Origin: Pseudomonas azadiae
Lineage (GTDB): Bacteria > Pseudomonadota > Gammaproteobacteria > Pseudomonadales > Pseudomonadaceae
DNA length: 64,000 nt
Direction: 5' to 3'
NCBI RefSeq assembly: GCF_019145355.1
Contig: NZ_JAHSTY010000002.1
Location: 1,860,001-1,924,000 of the forward strand
Each line of letters begins with the position of its first letter. Position 1 is the stretch's first letter. The notes beneath the pieces are model-generated. The model was not told where the DNA came from. It ran no database searches and was given only the letters and a program-made list of their open reading frames with translations. The translations under genes were made by a program, and so were the position numbers. Shown here piece by piece: positions 1 through 8,279 of the stretch.

Positions 1-1562
1 TGACGCCAAACACCGCCTTCCGGGCGGGCGCCATCTCGAAACTCCTTACCGCCAGCGCCGCCCTGCAACTGGTCGAACGCAAGCGGTTGGCGCTGGATGC
101 GCCGATCCAGCAAACGCTGCGTGAATTTCATGTGCGCTCGCGCTTTCATGACGATCAACAAGCCGCCGACCGCGACATCACCTTGCGTCGCCTGCTCAGT
201 CATCAATCCGGCCTTCCCAGTGAACACTTGCGCGACCTGCGTACCGGCTTCGCCATGGGACAGATGCCGTTGCGCCTGTCCGGCGTTTGGCTGAGCACAC
301 CGCCCGGCACGCAAGTGGCCTACTCCAACCTGGGTTATGCGTTGGTCGGGGCGGCCATCGAGCGCAGCAGCGGCAATGCGTTTGAAACCCAGCTGCAGCA
401 CAGCCTGCTCAAACCCCTTGAGATGAACCACGCGAGTTTTGTCGGTACCGCCGCGCATTCGGGCTACCGCGCACAGGGGTATGAGGACGGTATCGCCAGC
501 ACCGACGCGCAAGTCCGTGACCTGGCCGCCGGTGGGTTGTGGGCCAGCCCCGAGGACCTTGGCCATTACGTGCAGATGCTCTTTGCCAAGGGGCTGTACA
601 AAGGCAACCGGGTAATGGCCAGCCGCTCCATCGATGAAATGTTTACCCAACAGAACACCGGCAACGCCCTGGACTTCGATTGCCAGATCGGCCTGGCCTG
701 GTTTCTTGCGCCCTGCGGTGACGAGCCGGTGGGCCCTGGGGTGCGCGCCTTCCAGCACAGTGGCGGTGGCGATGATTTTGCCGCGCAACTGACGTTGCTG
801 CCGGACCAACAGCTGGCTGTGATCATCATGGCCAATGACAGCAAGGCCGAAGATATGGTCGCCACACTCGCCACCGATACCCTGCGCCTGATGCTCCAGG
901 CGCAAACCGGCGAGGCGGTGTGCGGCGACGACTGCCAGGCGCCCCGCCATGGACTGAAGTTGCGCCAGGTGCCGGCCGCCGTCGACCGCCAACGCCTGGC
1001 CGGGTTCTATGCCACCGCCTGGGGAATCTTCCGAATCAAAGACGATGCCCAGCGACTGCACGGCGAACTGGCCGGCCATGACTTCGAGCTGCTGCGGGAC
1101 AACCACGGCTGGCTGCGCGCGCAAAAAAAGGTCCTGGGCTTCTGGCTCAAGGACCTGGGCGAACTGGGCCGCGTGCAGCTTGACGTAATTACCGTACAAG
1201 GCCGGCAGATGCTCACCGCGCGCAGCCACGGCCAGCGCGTCGCTATTGGTGAGCGCATCAATCCGCCGCCGCTGTCGCTGGCCTGGGCCGACACCGTCGG
1301 CACCTATCAAGTGCTCAATACCCACGAACCCGATGCGCCTTTGAGCGGCATCAGCGTGCGCCTGGAAGAAGGTTTTCTGGTGATTCGCGGCCAACTGCAC
1401 GACGAACCGCTGACCGACTACATCCTGCTGCCCGTGGACAACGCCCATGCGGTGCTCGCCGGTACCGGCTACGGCCTGGGCGACACCGTCAGCCGCCAGA
1501 TCAACGGCCTGAGCGCTTCGGGCTATTCCTTCAAACGTACCCACCCCTCCTTGAGTTTCTGA
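1..1562 (+). CDS. Serine-hydrolase (class C beta-lactamase fold) family protein, 5' end missing
   Basis: The reading frame is already open at the left edge, so the N-terminus lies outside the window. The fold is that of the class C beta-lactamase/penicillin-binding serine hydrolases: an FRAGAISK segment (nt 18-41) where the family has FRxGSxSK, a YSN motif (nt 321-329) and an HSG motif (nt 756-764), then a roughly 200-residue C-terminal extension. The first residue of the SxxK motif, the usual nucleophile, is Ala here, so classic acyl-enzyme chemistry looks impossible; a binding role is inferred. It is followed 4 bp later by a MipA/OmpV gene, presumably in the same operon. A hydrolase-like protein beside a MipA homologue and a ParRS-like system recalls the P. 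aeruginosa PA1797-parS-parR neighbourhood. Family confidence is high; function is uncertain. Confidence 0.8.
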   Translation, partial: TPNTAFRAGAISKLLTASAALQLVERKRLALDAPIQQTLREFHVRSRFHDDQQAADRDITLRRLLSHQSGLPSEHLRDLRTGFAMGQMPLRLSGVWLSTPPGTQVAYSNLGYALVGAAIERSSGNAFETQLQHSLLKPLEMNHASFVGTAAHSGYRAQGYEDGIASTDAQVRDLAAGGLWASPEDLGHYVQMLFAKGLYKGNRVMASRSIDEMFTQQNTGNALDFDCQIGLAWFLAPCGDEPVGPGVRAFQHSGGGDDFAAQLTLLPDQQLAVIIMANDSKAEDMVATLATDTLRLMLQAQTGEAVCGDDCQAPRHGLKLRQVPAAVDRQRLAGFYATAWGIFRIKDDAQRLHGELAGHDFELLRDNHGWLRAQKKVLGFWLKDLGELGRVQLDVITVQGRQMLTARSHGQRVAIGERINPPPLSLAWADTVGTYQVLNTHEPDAPLSGISVRLEEGFLVIRGQLHDEPLTDYILLPVDNAHAVLAGTGYGLGDTVSRQINGLSASGYSFKRTHPSLSF

Positions 1563-1566
1563 GCCC

Positions 1567-2370
1567 ATGAAAACCCTGATCAATGCCAAACACCTTTGCC
1601 TGTCCTTCACCTCCCTGTGTTTGCTAACCGGCGCCGACAACGTGCTGGCCGAGGACTGGGCCTACAGCCTCAAGGCCGGCGTGGCGAACCTGCCGCGCTA
1701 CAGCGGCAGCGACGAACGCAGGACCACGCCCGTGGTCGGCGCCGCCGTCGTCAGCCCCTGGGGGATTTTCCTCGACACCGACAAAGGCCTGGGCTGGGGC
1801 TACGAAGGCAATGCGTTGAGCTTCAGCGCCTACGTCGGCACCAGTGAATCGCGCAAGGATAAAGACGCGTCCATGCACGCGGGCGCCAAACGCCTCAAAG
1901 GCATGGGCGAGATCAAGTCACGTGCGCAACTGGGGGTCAGTGCCCGCTACAACCTGGGCAGGGTGGTCGTCGGCGCAACCCTTGAGCACGCCCTCAAGGA
2001 AGACGATCACAAGGACAGCGGCAAGGCGTTTACCCACCTGGAACTGAGCCTCGGCACCCAGCTCTATGAAGGCCGCTACGGCTCCGTCGATGCCAGCCTC
2101 AACAGCCATTTTGGCGACCGCAACTACTTGCAGACCTGGTACGGCGTGACCACTGGCCAGGCCGCGCGCAGCCGCTTCCAGGCCTACAAGGCGGGTGCGG
2201 GCAATATCAGCAATGGCATGAACCTGGTATGGAGCCTGCCGATCAGCGAACACACCCGGTTCTCGACCTTGCTGGACGTGCAGTACCTGGCGGATGAAGC
2301 AGGCAAGAGCCCGATCGTGGAGCGGCGGCTGCAGACGTCGGTGATGGGCGCGATCGAATACACCTTCTAG
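1567..2370 (+). CDS. MipA/OmpV family outer membrane protein
   Basis: 267 residues. A cleavable signal peptide (about residues 1-28, ending near VLAED) is followed by the beginning typical of MipA/OmpV proteins (WAYSLKAGVANLPRYSGSD) and beta-strand-rich sequence ending in an aromatic residue (EYTF), as expected for an outer membrane beta-barrel. MipA-type proteins were described as scaffolds for murein synthesis/hydrolysis enzymes; in pseudomonads some take part in sensing cationic peptides. The start codon lies 4 bp after the preceding serine-hydrolase-like gene, so the two are probably co-transcribed. The stop overlaps the stop of the convergent histidine kinase gene by 4 bp. The clustering with a sensor pair suggests an envelope-stress accessory role, which is inference. 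Confidence 0.85.
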   Translation: MKTLINAKHLCLSFTSLCLLTGADNVLAEDWAYSLKAGVANLPRYSGSDERRTTPVVGAAVVSPWGIFLDTDKGLGWGYEGNALSFSAYVGTSESRKDKDASMHAGAKRLKGMGEIKSRAQLGVSARYNLGRVVVGATLEHALKEDDHKDSGKAFTHLELSLGTQLYEGRYGSVDASLNSHFGDRNYLQTWYGVTTGQAARSRFQAYKAGAGNISNGMNLVWSLPISEHTRFSTLLDVQYLADEAGKSPIVERRLQTSVMGAIEYTF

Positions 2371-3644
2371 TCGGCATACGCCCATGTCATCCGGAACGAC
2401 GCCCCGCCCCATTCCGAATCCAGCACTTGCACCTGGCCGCCGTGCCACTGCGACACCCGCTGCACCAGCGCGAGGCCCAGGCCGAAGCCGCCGGTGCGAC
2501 GGTCGCGGCTGGCGTCCAGGCGCATGAAGGGCTGGAAGATCCTCGAACGGCCTTCTTCCGGCACGCCGGGACCGTCGTCACAGACCCGCACTTCATAGCC
2601 ACTGCCGAATTTGACCAGCGACACCTCCACGCGGCGCTCGGCGTAGCGGATCGCGTTGCGCAGCAGGTTGATCACCGCACGCGCCATGAAGCGCGGTTCG
2701 ATCTCGATAAAATCCACCTCGCAGGTGCGCAACGACAGTTGAATGCCGGCGGCCTCAGCCTCCAGCGCCACGCTGCCGATCACACTGTCGAGCCAACTGT
2801 GGGCCTCGATGCGCTCACGGGTGACCTGGGTGGCGCCACGCTCCAGGCTGGCGTAGGTAAGCAGCTCGGAGACCATTTCTTCCAGCTCGCCGAGGTCGGC
2901 ATACATGTCCGCGATCAATTCGCCGCGCTGGCGCGGGTCGCTCTGTTGCTTGAGCTGGTCAAGCTCGAACGACAGGCGCGCAATCGGCGTGCGCAGCTCA
3001 TGGGACACGGCGTTGGTCAAGTCGCGCTGGTTGGCGATCAGGCTTTCGATGCGCTCGGCCATCTGGTTGAAATGCCCGGCCAACGCGCGCACGGTGGAGC
3101 GGCGTGGCAACAGGATGCGTGAACTGAGGTCGTTGTTACCAAAACGTTGCGCCGCCAGGCGAATGTGTTCCAGGTCGCGCCAGTGCGGACGCACCCAGAA
3201 ATACAGCACGACCGCCAGGCTCAACCCCAGCAGGCCGTAGGCCCACAGGTACAGCCATTTAGGCTCTTCGGGCAGCTTTATATTGAGCAGTTGCGGGCCA
3301 CCGTCGATCGTGGCGATGAACTCCATGAAATCGCCACGTACCACCAATTGCCCGTCTGCGAGCAATTGCCGCTCGCGTTGGCTCAACCCCAGTTCATCGC
3401 GCTGCACCAGGTCCAGACGCAGGCCGTAATAGGGCTGCAGCTCGCGCACCCGGGCCTCGCGCGCGCTCGCCGGCAGTGGTCGCAATTGCTCGACCAGCCC
3501 ATAGGCCGGGCCACGCATGGCTTCGCGGTTAAAGGTCTCATTGGCTTCAGGCAGCAGTTCGTCGTAGGTGTAGTTGACCAGCCAGATCGCCCCCGCCAGG
3601 CCCAGCGCCAGGATGATGTACAGGCGGATGTAGAGCCGCAGCAT
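2367..3644 (-). CDS. Sensor histidine kinase, RstB/ParS-like
   Basis: 425 residues. Transmembrane segments at about residues 5-25 and 131-150 bracket a periplasmic sensor region of about 105 residues. A HAMP segment (about 151-205) precedes the dimerisation box AVSHELRTPIARL with phospho-acceptor His215. The ATP-binding domain has N-box NLLRNAIRYAE, G1 DDGPGVP and G2 GGFGLGLAL. All catalytic motifs are intact. It starts directly after the stop of its response regulator gene, forming a two-gene operon, and is convergent with the mipA-like gene. Sequence style and the MipA neighbour point to the RstB/ParS branch (ParRS responds to polymyxins in P. aeruginosa). The ligand cannot be told from sequence. 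Confidence 0.88.
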   Translation of the reverse strand: MLRLYIRLYIILALGLAGAIWLVNYTYDELLPEANETFNREAMRGPAYGLVEQLRPLPASAREARVRELQPYYGLRLDLVQRDELGLSQRERQLLADGQLVVRGDFMEFIATIDGGPQLLNIKLPEEPKWLYLWAYGLLGLSLAVVLYFWVRPHWRDLEHIRLAAQRFGNNDLSSRILLPRRSTVRALAGHFNQMAERIESLIANQRDLTNAVSHELRTPIARLSFELDQLKQQSDPRQRGELIADMYADLGELEEMVSELLTYASLERGATQVTRERIEAHSWLDSVIGSVALEAEAAGIQLSLRTCEVDFIEIEPRFMARAVINLLRNAIRYAERRVEVSLVKFGSGYEVRVCDDGPGVPEEGRSRIFQPFMRLDASRDRRTGGFGLGLALVQRVSQWHGGQVQVLDSEWGGASFRMTWAYAD

Positions 3645-4352
3645 CTAGACCTCCCACGCGAACGGGTTGAACAGGTAGCCCTTGCCCCAGATGGTCTTGA
3701 TGCACACCGGCTCGCGTGGGTTGTCGTTGAGTTTGCCGCGCAGTTTGCTGATGTACACATCGACGCTGCGGTTGAGGCCATCGAAGGCAATGCCGCGCAT
3801 ACGGTTGAGGATGTCATCGCGGGACAGGATCGTGCCCGAATTGCTGGCCAGCAGCCACAGCAGCTCGAACTCCATGGTGGTGAGGTCGATCTTGTCGTCG
3901 CCCAGGCTGACCACCCGGCAACTGCGATCGATGGACAAGCGCCCGAAGGCCAGGGCCCCGCGCACCGTCGGCTCCGGCGCCTGCCGACGTTGCAGGGCAC
4001 GCAGGCGCGCCAGCAGCACGGGAGGCTTGATCGGTTTGATCACGTAGTCGTCGGCACCGGACTCCAGGCCAAGGATATGGTCCAGGTCGTCTTCCTTGGC
4101 GGTGAGGATCACGATCGGCGTGTCGGACACCGCGCGGATCCCGCGGCACACGTGCAGGCCGCTCTGCCCGGGCAGCATCAGGTCGAGCACAACGATCTTC
4201 GGCTTGAAGTCCAGGAACGCCGCCAGGGCCTCGTCGCCGCGATGCTCCACACGCACCTCGAAACCATGCTGCGACAGGAAATGCGCGATCAGCCCTGCCA
4301 GTTTTTCGTCGTCTTCAACGAGCAAGACCTTGCCCAGCCCCAGGTTTTCCAT
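3645..4352 (-). CDS. OmpR-family response regulator, RstA/ParR-like
   Basis: 235 residues. Receiver domain at about 8-120 with acidic pocket LVEDDEK, phospho-acceptor Asp57 (VVLDLMLPG) and the conserved Lys in DDYVIKPI. A winged-helix DNA-binding domain occupies about 140-232 (LNRSVDVYISKLRGKL, GKGYLFNPFAW). The ending resembles RstA/ParR. It is the first gene of a two-gene operon with the sensor kinase, which follows without a gap. Targets are not visible; the neighbouring mipA-like operon is an obvious candidate. Confidence 0.88.
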   Translation of the reverse strand: MENLGLGKVLLVEDDEKLAGLIAHFLSQHGFEVRVEHRGDEALAAFLDFKPKIVVLDLMLPGQSGLHVCRGIRAVSDTPIVILTAKEDDLDHILGLESGADDYVIKPIKPPVLLARLRALQRRQAPEPTVRGALAFGRLSIDRSCRVVSLGDDKIDLTTMEFELLWLLASNSGTILSRDDILNRMRGIAFDGLNRSVDVYISKLRGKLNDNPREPVCIKTIWGKGYLFNPFAWEV

Positions 4353-4509
4353 AGATTCTCAGTGTGCCGACGCGGATTGAAGAGCAGGCATTATAGGTGG
4401 CAAGCTGCGCAACCAGAGCAGCTGGCCAGCATTGGCCGGTGAAGCTTCATGCTTTTAAGAGTTTTTAACAAATAACCTGCACTCTTTAACGCCACCCACA
4501 GGGAGTTGT

Positions 4510-5709
4510 ATGCGCAAGGATTACCTGGCGTTCTTTGTATCACTGTTCCTGTCGCGGCTGGGCGACCAGATCCTGCTGTTTATCGTGCCATTGATTGTGT
4601 TCCAGACCACCCAAAGCGTCGCCTGGGCCGGGCTGGCGTTCTTTGTCGAATCGCTGCCACGTTACCTGGCGTTCCCGGTGTGCGGCGCATTGTGCGACAG
4701 GTTTGCACCGGCGCGCATCCTGCATGTCAGCCAAGTTTACCGGGCGCTGGCCTGTGTGCTGGCGGTCGCCTTGTACGCGGTGTTCGACGGTATCTACTGG
4801 ATCGTGGTGCTTTCGGCGCTGTGCGGGGTGCTGACCACCCAGGGCATCATGGCGCGGGAGGTCCTGATGCCGCGCGTCTTCGAGCAGTACACCTACGCCA
4901 AGACCCTGTCCTATTCACAGATTGCTGACCAGAGCGGCCTGGTGCTTGGCCCGCTCGTCGCCGCCCTGATGCTGGAGGTGTGGGCCTGGCATTGGGTGGT
5001 GCTGGGGATCGCCGGGCTGTTTGTGCTGGCCGACCTGGCGATGCTGGTCTGGCAGCGCAACACCACGGTGAACCTGGCGCGCTTCGATCAGCATGGGGAC
5101 ATCTGGCTGCAACCGCTGCGCATCGCCTTCGGGCATATTCGCAACTTGCCGGAACTGAAGCGGATCATTGCCCTCGCGGTCGGTGTGAACCTGATCATCG
5201 GCGTGACGCTGGCCACCTCGGCAGCGATGGTCACGGGGCAGTTCGCCGCCGGTAAAGACGCCTATGCGCTGTTGCAGGCCGCCGGCGCGGGGGTAACGAT
5301 CGCCATTCTGTTTTACTTGGCACGCGCGACCCTGGCGTTGAAAGTGCTGGGCGGGCTGTCGTATTCGATGATCGGCGTCGGGGCGCTGGTCATGGCGTTC
5401 AGTCCCGACCTGTGGGCCTATAGCCTGGGTTTCCTGCTGGTCACCGGTTTCGACAAGATGTTCAACGTGTACATGCGCAGCACGCGTCAGCGGGTTATCC
5501 CCGCGCAGGATTTCGGCAAAACGGTGGGCGTTATCACGTTATTCAACAACCTCGCGCAACCCTTGGCCGGCCTTGCGATTGCCGTGCTGGCCGCGCCTTT
5601 GAGTACCCAGACGGTGATCTTGCTGCTGACCTTGGTCAGCGCATTGATCGGCGTGGCCGTGGCCTCAGGCTGGCACGCCACTGTGAAAGCGGAACTCGAC
5701 GTCGGGTGA
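4510..5709 (+). CDS. Major facilitator superfamily transporter
   Basis: 399 residues, hydrophobic throughout with about 12 predicted membrane helices. The N-terminal half has LSRLGDQILLFIVPLIVF and a loop resembling MFS motif A (GALCDRFAPARIL), typical of small drug/metabolite efflux carriers of the Enterobactin-exporter-like (MFS_3) group. The start ATG has a Shine-Dalgarno sequence (CAGGGAGTTGT). The 3' end overlaps the convergent miaE gene by 45 bp. Substrate unknown; no dedicated regulator is adjacent. Confidence 0.75.
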   Translation: MRKDYLAFFVSLFLSRLGDQILLFIVPLIVFQTTQSVAWAGLAFFVESLPRYLAFPVCGALCDRFAPARILHVSQVYRALACVLAVALYAVFDGIYWIVVLSALCGVLTTQGIMAREVLMPRVFEQYTYAKTLSYSQIADQSGLVLGPLVAALMLEVWAWHWVVLGIAGLFVLADLAMLVWQRNTTVNLARFDQHGDIWLQPLRIAFGHIRNLPELKRIIALAVGVNLIIGVTLATSAAMVTGQFAAGKDAYALLQAAGAGVTIAILFYLARATLALKVLGGLSYSMIGVGALVMAFSPDLWAYSLGFLLVTGFDKMFNVYMRSTRQRVIPAQDFGKTVGVITLFNNLAQPLAGLAIAVLAAPLSTQTVILLLTLVSALIGVAVASGWHATVKAELDVG

Positions 5710-6267
5710 TTCGATCAATTCGTGCTCGGCCGCCCTCACCCGCTCGATGACCTGGGCGATATCCTTGGCGTCGCCATACTGGTACGCCAGCTTCAGGTAA
5801 CCCTGGAAGTGCCGTGCCTCGCTTTTCAATAAACCGAAGTAGAACTTGCCGAGCTCTTCGTCCAAATGCGGCACCAGCGCTTCGAAACGCTCGCAACTGC
5901 GCGCTTCGATAAAGGCGCCCACCACCAGGGTATCCACCAGCTTGACCGGCTCGTGACTGCGCACGACTTTGCGCAAACCGGAGGCATAACGCCCGGCATG
6001 CAACTGGCGCAGCTCCACCTTGCGCTTCTTGATCAGACGCATGACTTGCTCATGGTGCACCAGCTCTTCGCGGGCCAGGCGCGACATCATGCTGATCAGG
6101 TCAACATGGCCGTGGTACTTGGCGATCAGGCTCAGGGCGGTGCTGGCGGCCTTGAATTCGCAGTTCTTGTGGTCGATCAGCAGGGTTTCCTGATCGGCCA
6201 GCGCGGCCTGGACCCAGGCATCAGGGGTGCGGCAACCGAGGAATTCGTGGATTTCTGGCAGGTTCAT
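5665..6267 (-). CDS. miaE: tRNA-(ms2io6A)-hydroxylase MiaE
   Basis: About 200 residues from ATG 6267 (MNLPEIHEFLG); an upstream in-frame TTG at 6282 is possible but lacks a ribosome-binding site. MiaE is a ferritin-like non-haem di-iron monooxygenase that hydroxylates ms2i6A37 in tRNAs reading UNN codons. Visible iron-ligand motifs are the first carboxylate/His helix region (LLIDHKNCEFKAAS), REELVHHEQ (E and H), the central IEARSCERFEAL and the late LLKSEARHFQGY helix. Length matches the family. It runs convergently into the MFS gene, overlapping its 3' end by 45 bp. Confidence 0.92.
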   Translation of the reverse strand: MNLPEIHEFLGCRTPDAWVQAALADQETLLIDHKNCEFKAASTALSLIAKYHGHVDLISMMSRLAREELVHHEQVMRLIKKRKVELRQLHAGRYASGLRKVVRSHEPVKLVDTLVVGAFIEARSCERFEALVPHLDEELGKFYFGLLKSEARHFQGYLKLAYQYGDAKDIAQVIERVRAAEHELIESPDVEFRFHSGVPA

Positions 6268-6342
6268 CGGGCTCACGGGCAAAAAGGCTCACAAAAGGGC
6301 GTCGATTATACCGACCGCGCCGCAGACCACCAGTCGCTGGCC

Positions 6343-6356
6343 TTGATGCGCATCAA
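6343..6356. promoter_or_regulatory. ANR/FNR-type box
   Basis: TTGATGCGCATCAA is a perfect match to the TTGAT-N4-ATCAA consensus. A -10-like TATAGT at 6380-6385 would place the transcription start near 6392, so the box centre would sit near -41.5, the class II activator position. It points to oxygen-limitation control of the universal stress gene starting at 6419. Confidence 0.8.
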
Positions 6357-6418
6357 CATGACGTCTGCCGCGCAGCAACTATAGTTGTTGCCTATGCCCC
6401 TTCCTGGAGATCCCGATC

Positions 6419-7282
6419 ATGCAAGCTATCCGCAGCATCCTGGTGGTCATCGAGCCCGAGCATTCGGAAAGCCTGGCCCTCAAGCGCGCCAAGCTGATCG
6501 CCGGCGTCACCGGCGCGCACCTGCACTTGCTGGTCTGCGACAAGCAGCATGAGCATTCGGCGCTGTTGAGCCTGCTCAAGTCGGGTTTGCAGGAAGACGG
6601 CTACAGCGTCAGCACCGAGCAGGCGTGGAATACCAGCCTGCATGAAACCATTATCGACGTGCAGCAGGCCGAAGGGTGCGGGCTGGTGATCAAGCAGCAC
6701 TTTCCCGACAGCCCGCTGAAAAAAGCCCTGTTGACGCCGGCAGACTGGAAACTTCTGCGTTATTGCCCGTGCGCCGTGCTGCTGGTCAAGACGGCTACGC
6801 CGTGGGCGGATGGCGTCATCCTGGCGGCGATTGATGTGGGCAACTCCGATGCAGAACATCAGCAACTGCACAACGCGATCATTGATCACGGCTTTGAAAT
6901 CGCCAGCCTGGCCAAGGCGCAGCTGCATGTGATCAGCGCCCATCCGTCGCCCATGTTGTCGGCGGCGGATCCGACGTTCCAGCTCAGGGAAACCATCCAG
7001 GCGCGTTACCGCGAGCAGTGCAAGGCGTTTCAAGCAGCGTTTGATGTAGACGACTCGCACCTGCATATCGAGGAAGGGCCGGCGGATGTGTTGATCCCGT
7101 TCGCAGCCCACAAGTGGCAGGCGGCCGTGACGATCATCGGCACCGTGGCGCGCACCGGGCTGTCGGGGGCGCTGATCGGGAATACGGCGGAGGTGATACT
7201 GGATGCGGTGGAGAGTGATGTGCTGGTGCTCAAGCCACAGGCGTTGATGGATCACCTGGAGGAGCTGGCGACCAAGGCCTGA
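6419..7282 (+). CDS. Tandem-domain universal stress protein (UspA superfamily, UspE-like)
   Basis: 287 residues made of two Usp domains (about 1-140 and 145-285). The second domain carries the nucleotide-binding signature, a G-x2-G-x9-G pattern seen in GTVARTGLSGALIGNTAE; the first lacks the full signature, as in UspE. The start ATG is preceded by TTCCTGGAGATCCCGATC (GGAG). The upstream ANR box suggests induction under low oxygen, as known for several P. aeruginosa Usp proteins needed for anaerobic survival. A REP palindrome follows the stop codon. Confidence 0.9.
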   Translation: MQAIRSILVVIEPEHSESLALKRAKLIAGVTGAHLHLLVCDKQHEHSALLSLLKSGLQEDGYSVSTEQAWNTSLHETIIDVQQAEGCGLVIKQHFPDSPLKKALLTPADWKLLRYCPCAVLLVKTATPWADGVILAAIDVGNSDAEHQQLHNAIIDHGFEIASLAKAQLHVISAHPSPMLSAADPTFQLRETIQARYREQCKAFQAAFDVDDSHLHIEEGPADVLIPFAAHKWQAAVTIIGTVARTGLSGALIGNTAEVILDAVESDVLVLKPQALMDHLEELATKA

Positions 7283-7306
7283 TCATCCAGACACAAACGG
7301 TCAAAG

Positions 7307-7393
7307 GTGGGAGCTGGCTTGCCTGCGATAGCGGTGTGTCAGCAGCGGACACCTGGCCTGATACACCGCTATCGCAGGCAAGCCAGCTCCCAC
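7307..7393. repeat. REP/BIME palindrome, GTGGGAGCTGGCTTGC type
   Basis: Two inverted arms (GTGGGAGCTGGCTTGCCTGC and its complement) enclose a short variable centre. It lies between the 3' ends of the usp gene and the convergent DUF1289 gene and could act as an mRNA-stabilising or terminating hairpin. Confidence 0.9.
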
Positions 7394-7411
7394 AGTTTTA
7401 ATCCGTGCCGG

Positions 7412-7894
7412 TCAGTGGTCCAGTGCATCCTTCAGGAAACCGGGGGCGATATAGCGCTGGTAATGCGCTTCGGAGAGGATAAAGAACTCCCGATCAATCG
7501 CATCCCGCAGTTCAGGCAAGGGCCAGTCGCGGAACTCCGGCAGCAGCACCATGCCATACGCCTCCAGATTGGAAATCACCCGCGCGCCCCGCGCAATCAG
7601 TTGGTAGGCCCAGCAGTACGCGGACTGATGCGGCACAAAGCGGATCTTGCGTTGCTCCAGTTGGCCGCGCAGGGTCTTGGGGTCGAAAACTTCCAGCTTG
7701 GCGACCATCACCTGCACCAGCAGTAGCTCCAGCCGCAGCCAGACCGCGCGTTTTTCTTCTTCGTTATAGCCGTTCCACTGGATCACTTCATGGTGGAAGC
7801 GCTTGCAGCCACGGCACACGAGATCGCCGTATACCGTGGAGCACAGGCCGACGCAGGGGGTCTTGATGGTTTGGTGGGACATGGGCAACGGCAC
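7412..7894 (-). CDS. DUF1289 domain protein
   Basis: 160 residues from 7894, or 156 if the second Met (MSHQTIKTPC) is used. The N-terminus has the DUF1289 Cys pattern CVGLCSTVYGDLVCRGCKR (four Cys, probable metal site) followed by H-E-V-I-x-W. The remaining about 110 residues are an extension rich in Leu and Glu. Function is unknown in this family. A close paralogue lies at 33853-34341 in the same window, with near-identical Cys regions. Confidence 0.85.
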   Translation of the reverse strand: MPLPMSHQTIKTPCVGLCSTVYGDLVCRGCKRFHHEVIQWNGYNEEEKRAVWLRLELLLVQVMVAKLEVFDPKTLRGQLEQRKIRFVPHQSAYCWAYQLIARGARVISNLEAYGMVLLPEFRDWPLPELRDAIDREFFILSEAHYQRYIAPGFLKDALDH

Positions 7895-8030
7895 GCAGAT
7901 CAGCGAAACAATGCGCCATGTTAGCCCTTTGTCTAACCTTCATCACCCTGCAAACTTGGTGTGGCAACTTACCTTTAGTTTTTTTTTGCCGTAGAATCAC
8001 CCGGCCTTGTAAGGCGCCAATAATCCGCTG
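7895..8030 (+). promoter_or_regulatory. Probable acnB promoter region
   Basis: An AT-rich stretch with a TAGAAT -10-like hexamer at 7992-7997 and a poor -35 match (TTACCT, 7969-7974) precedes the structured leader. Predicted transcription start is near 8004. No other gene is seen here. Confidence 0.4.
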
Positions 8031-8168
8031 GAAGCTGTTTTCAAAGCGTCACGAGCACAGTCGTTCCTTCAGAACGGTGTTGGCGATGGTCAATGACTCG
8101 GTAGGTCAGAGCCCTCGCCAACCCTCATCAGCTCCGTTCTGCAGGCGTAAAACTTTGAAAGCAGCTTC
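8031..8168 (+). ncRNA. Nested long-hairpin leader element upstream of acnB
   Basis: Three nested inverted repeats share almost one centre: an outer 16-bp stem (8031-8046 with 8153-8168, one G-U pair, no mismatch), a middle 12-position stem with one mismatch (8066-8077 with 8134-8145), and an inner 8-bp stem GTTGGCGA/TCGCCAAC (8079-8086 with 8115-8122). A 4-bp apical stem TGAC/GTCA (8094-8097 with 8105-8108) closes a 7-nt loop. A small side hairpin ACGA/TCGT at 8051-8064 explains the asymmetry of the left arm. It lies 111 bp before the acnB start and has no uridine-run terminator after it. It may be a structured 5' UTR, a processed sRNA or a decayed mobile palindrome; I do not recognise it as a named RNA family. 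Confidence 0.55.
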
Positions 8169-8279
8169 TGTGAGAGATGCCGGCAGCGCTGGCTTTGCGG
8201 CCCAAAAAGCCCCCGAGCGCACGCGTGCCGGTCATGTCTGGATGAGCGTCCCGTGGGACCACTGATGAGGGTAATAACT

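Noticed and set aside
3147-4442. 431-codon open frame antisense to the two-component genes
   Set aside because: Gln/His/Arg-rich shadow of the response regulator and kinase genes.
8253-8279. Upstream GTG 8253 as acnB start
   Set aside because: It would add nine residues not found in AcnB proteins and lacks a ribosome-binding site; GTG 8280 matches the family start.
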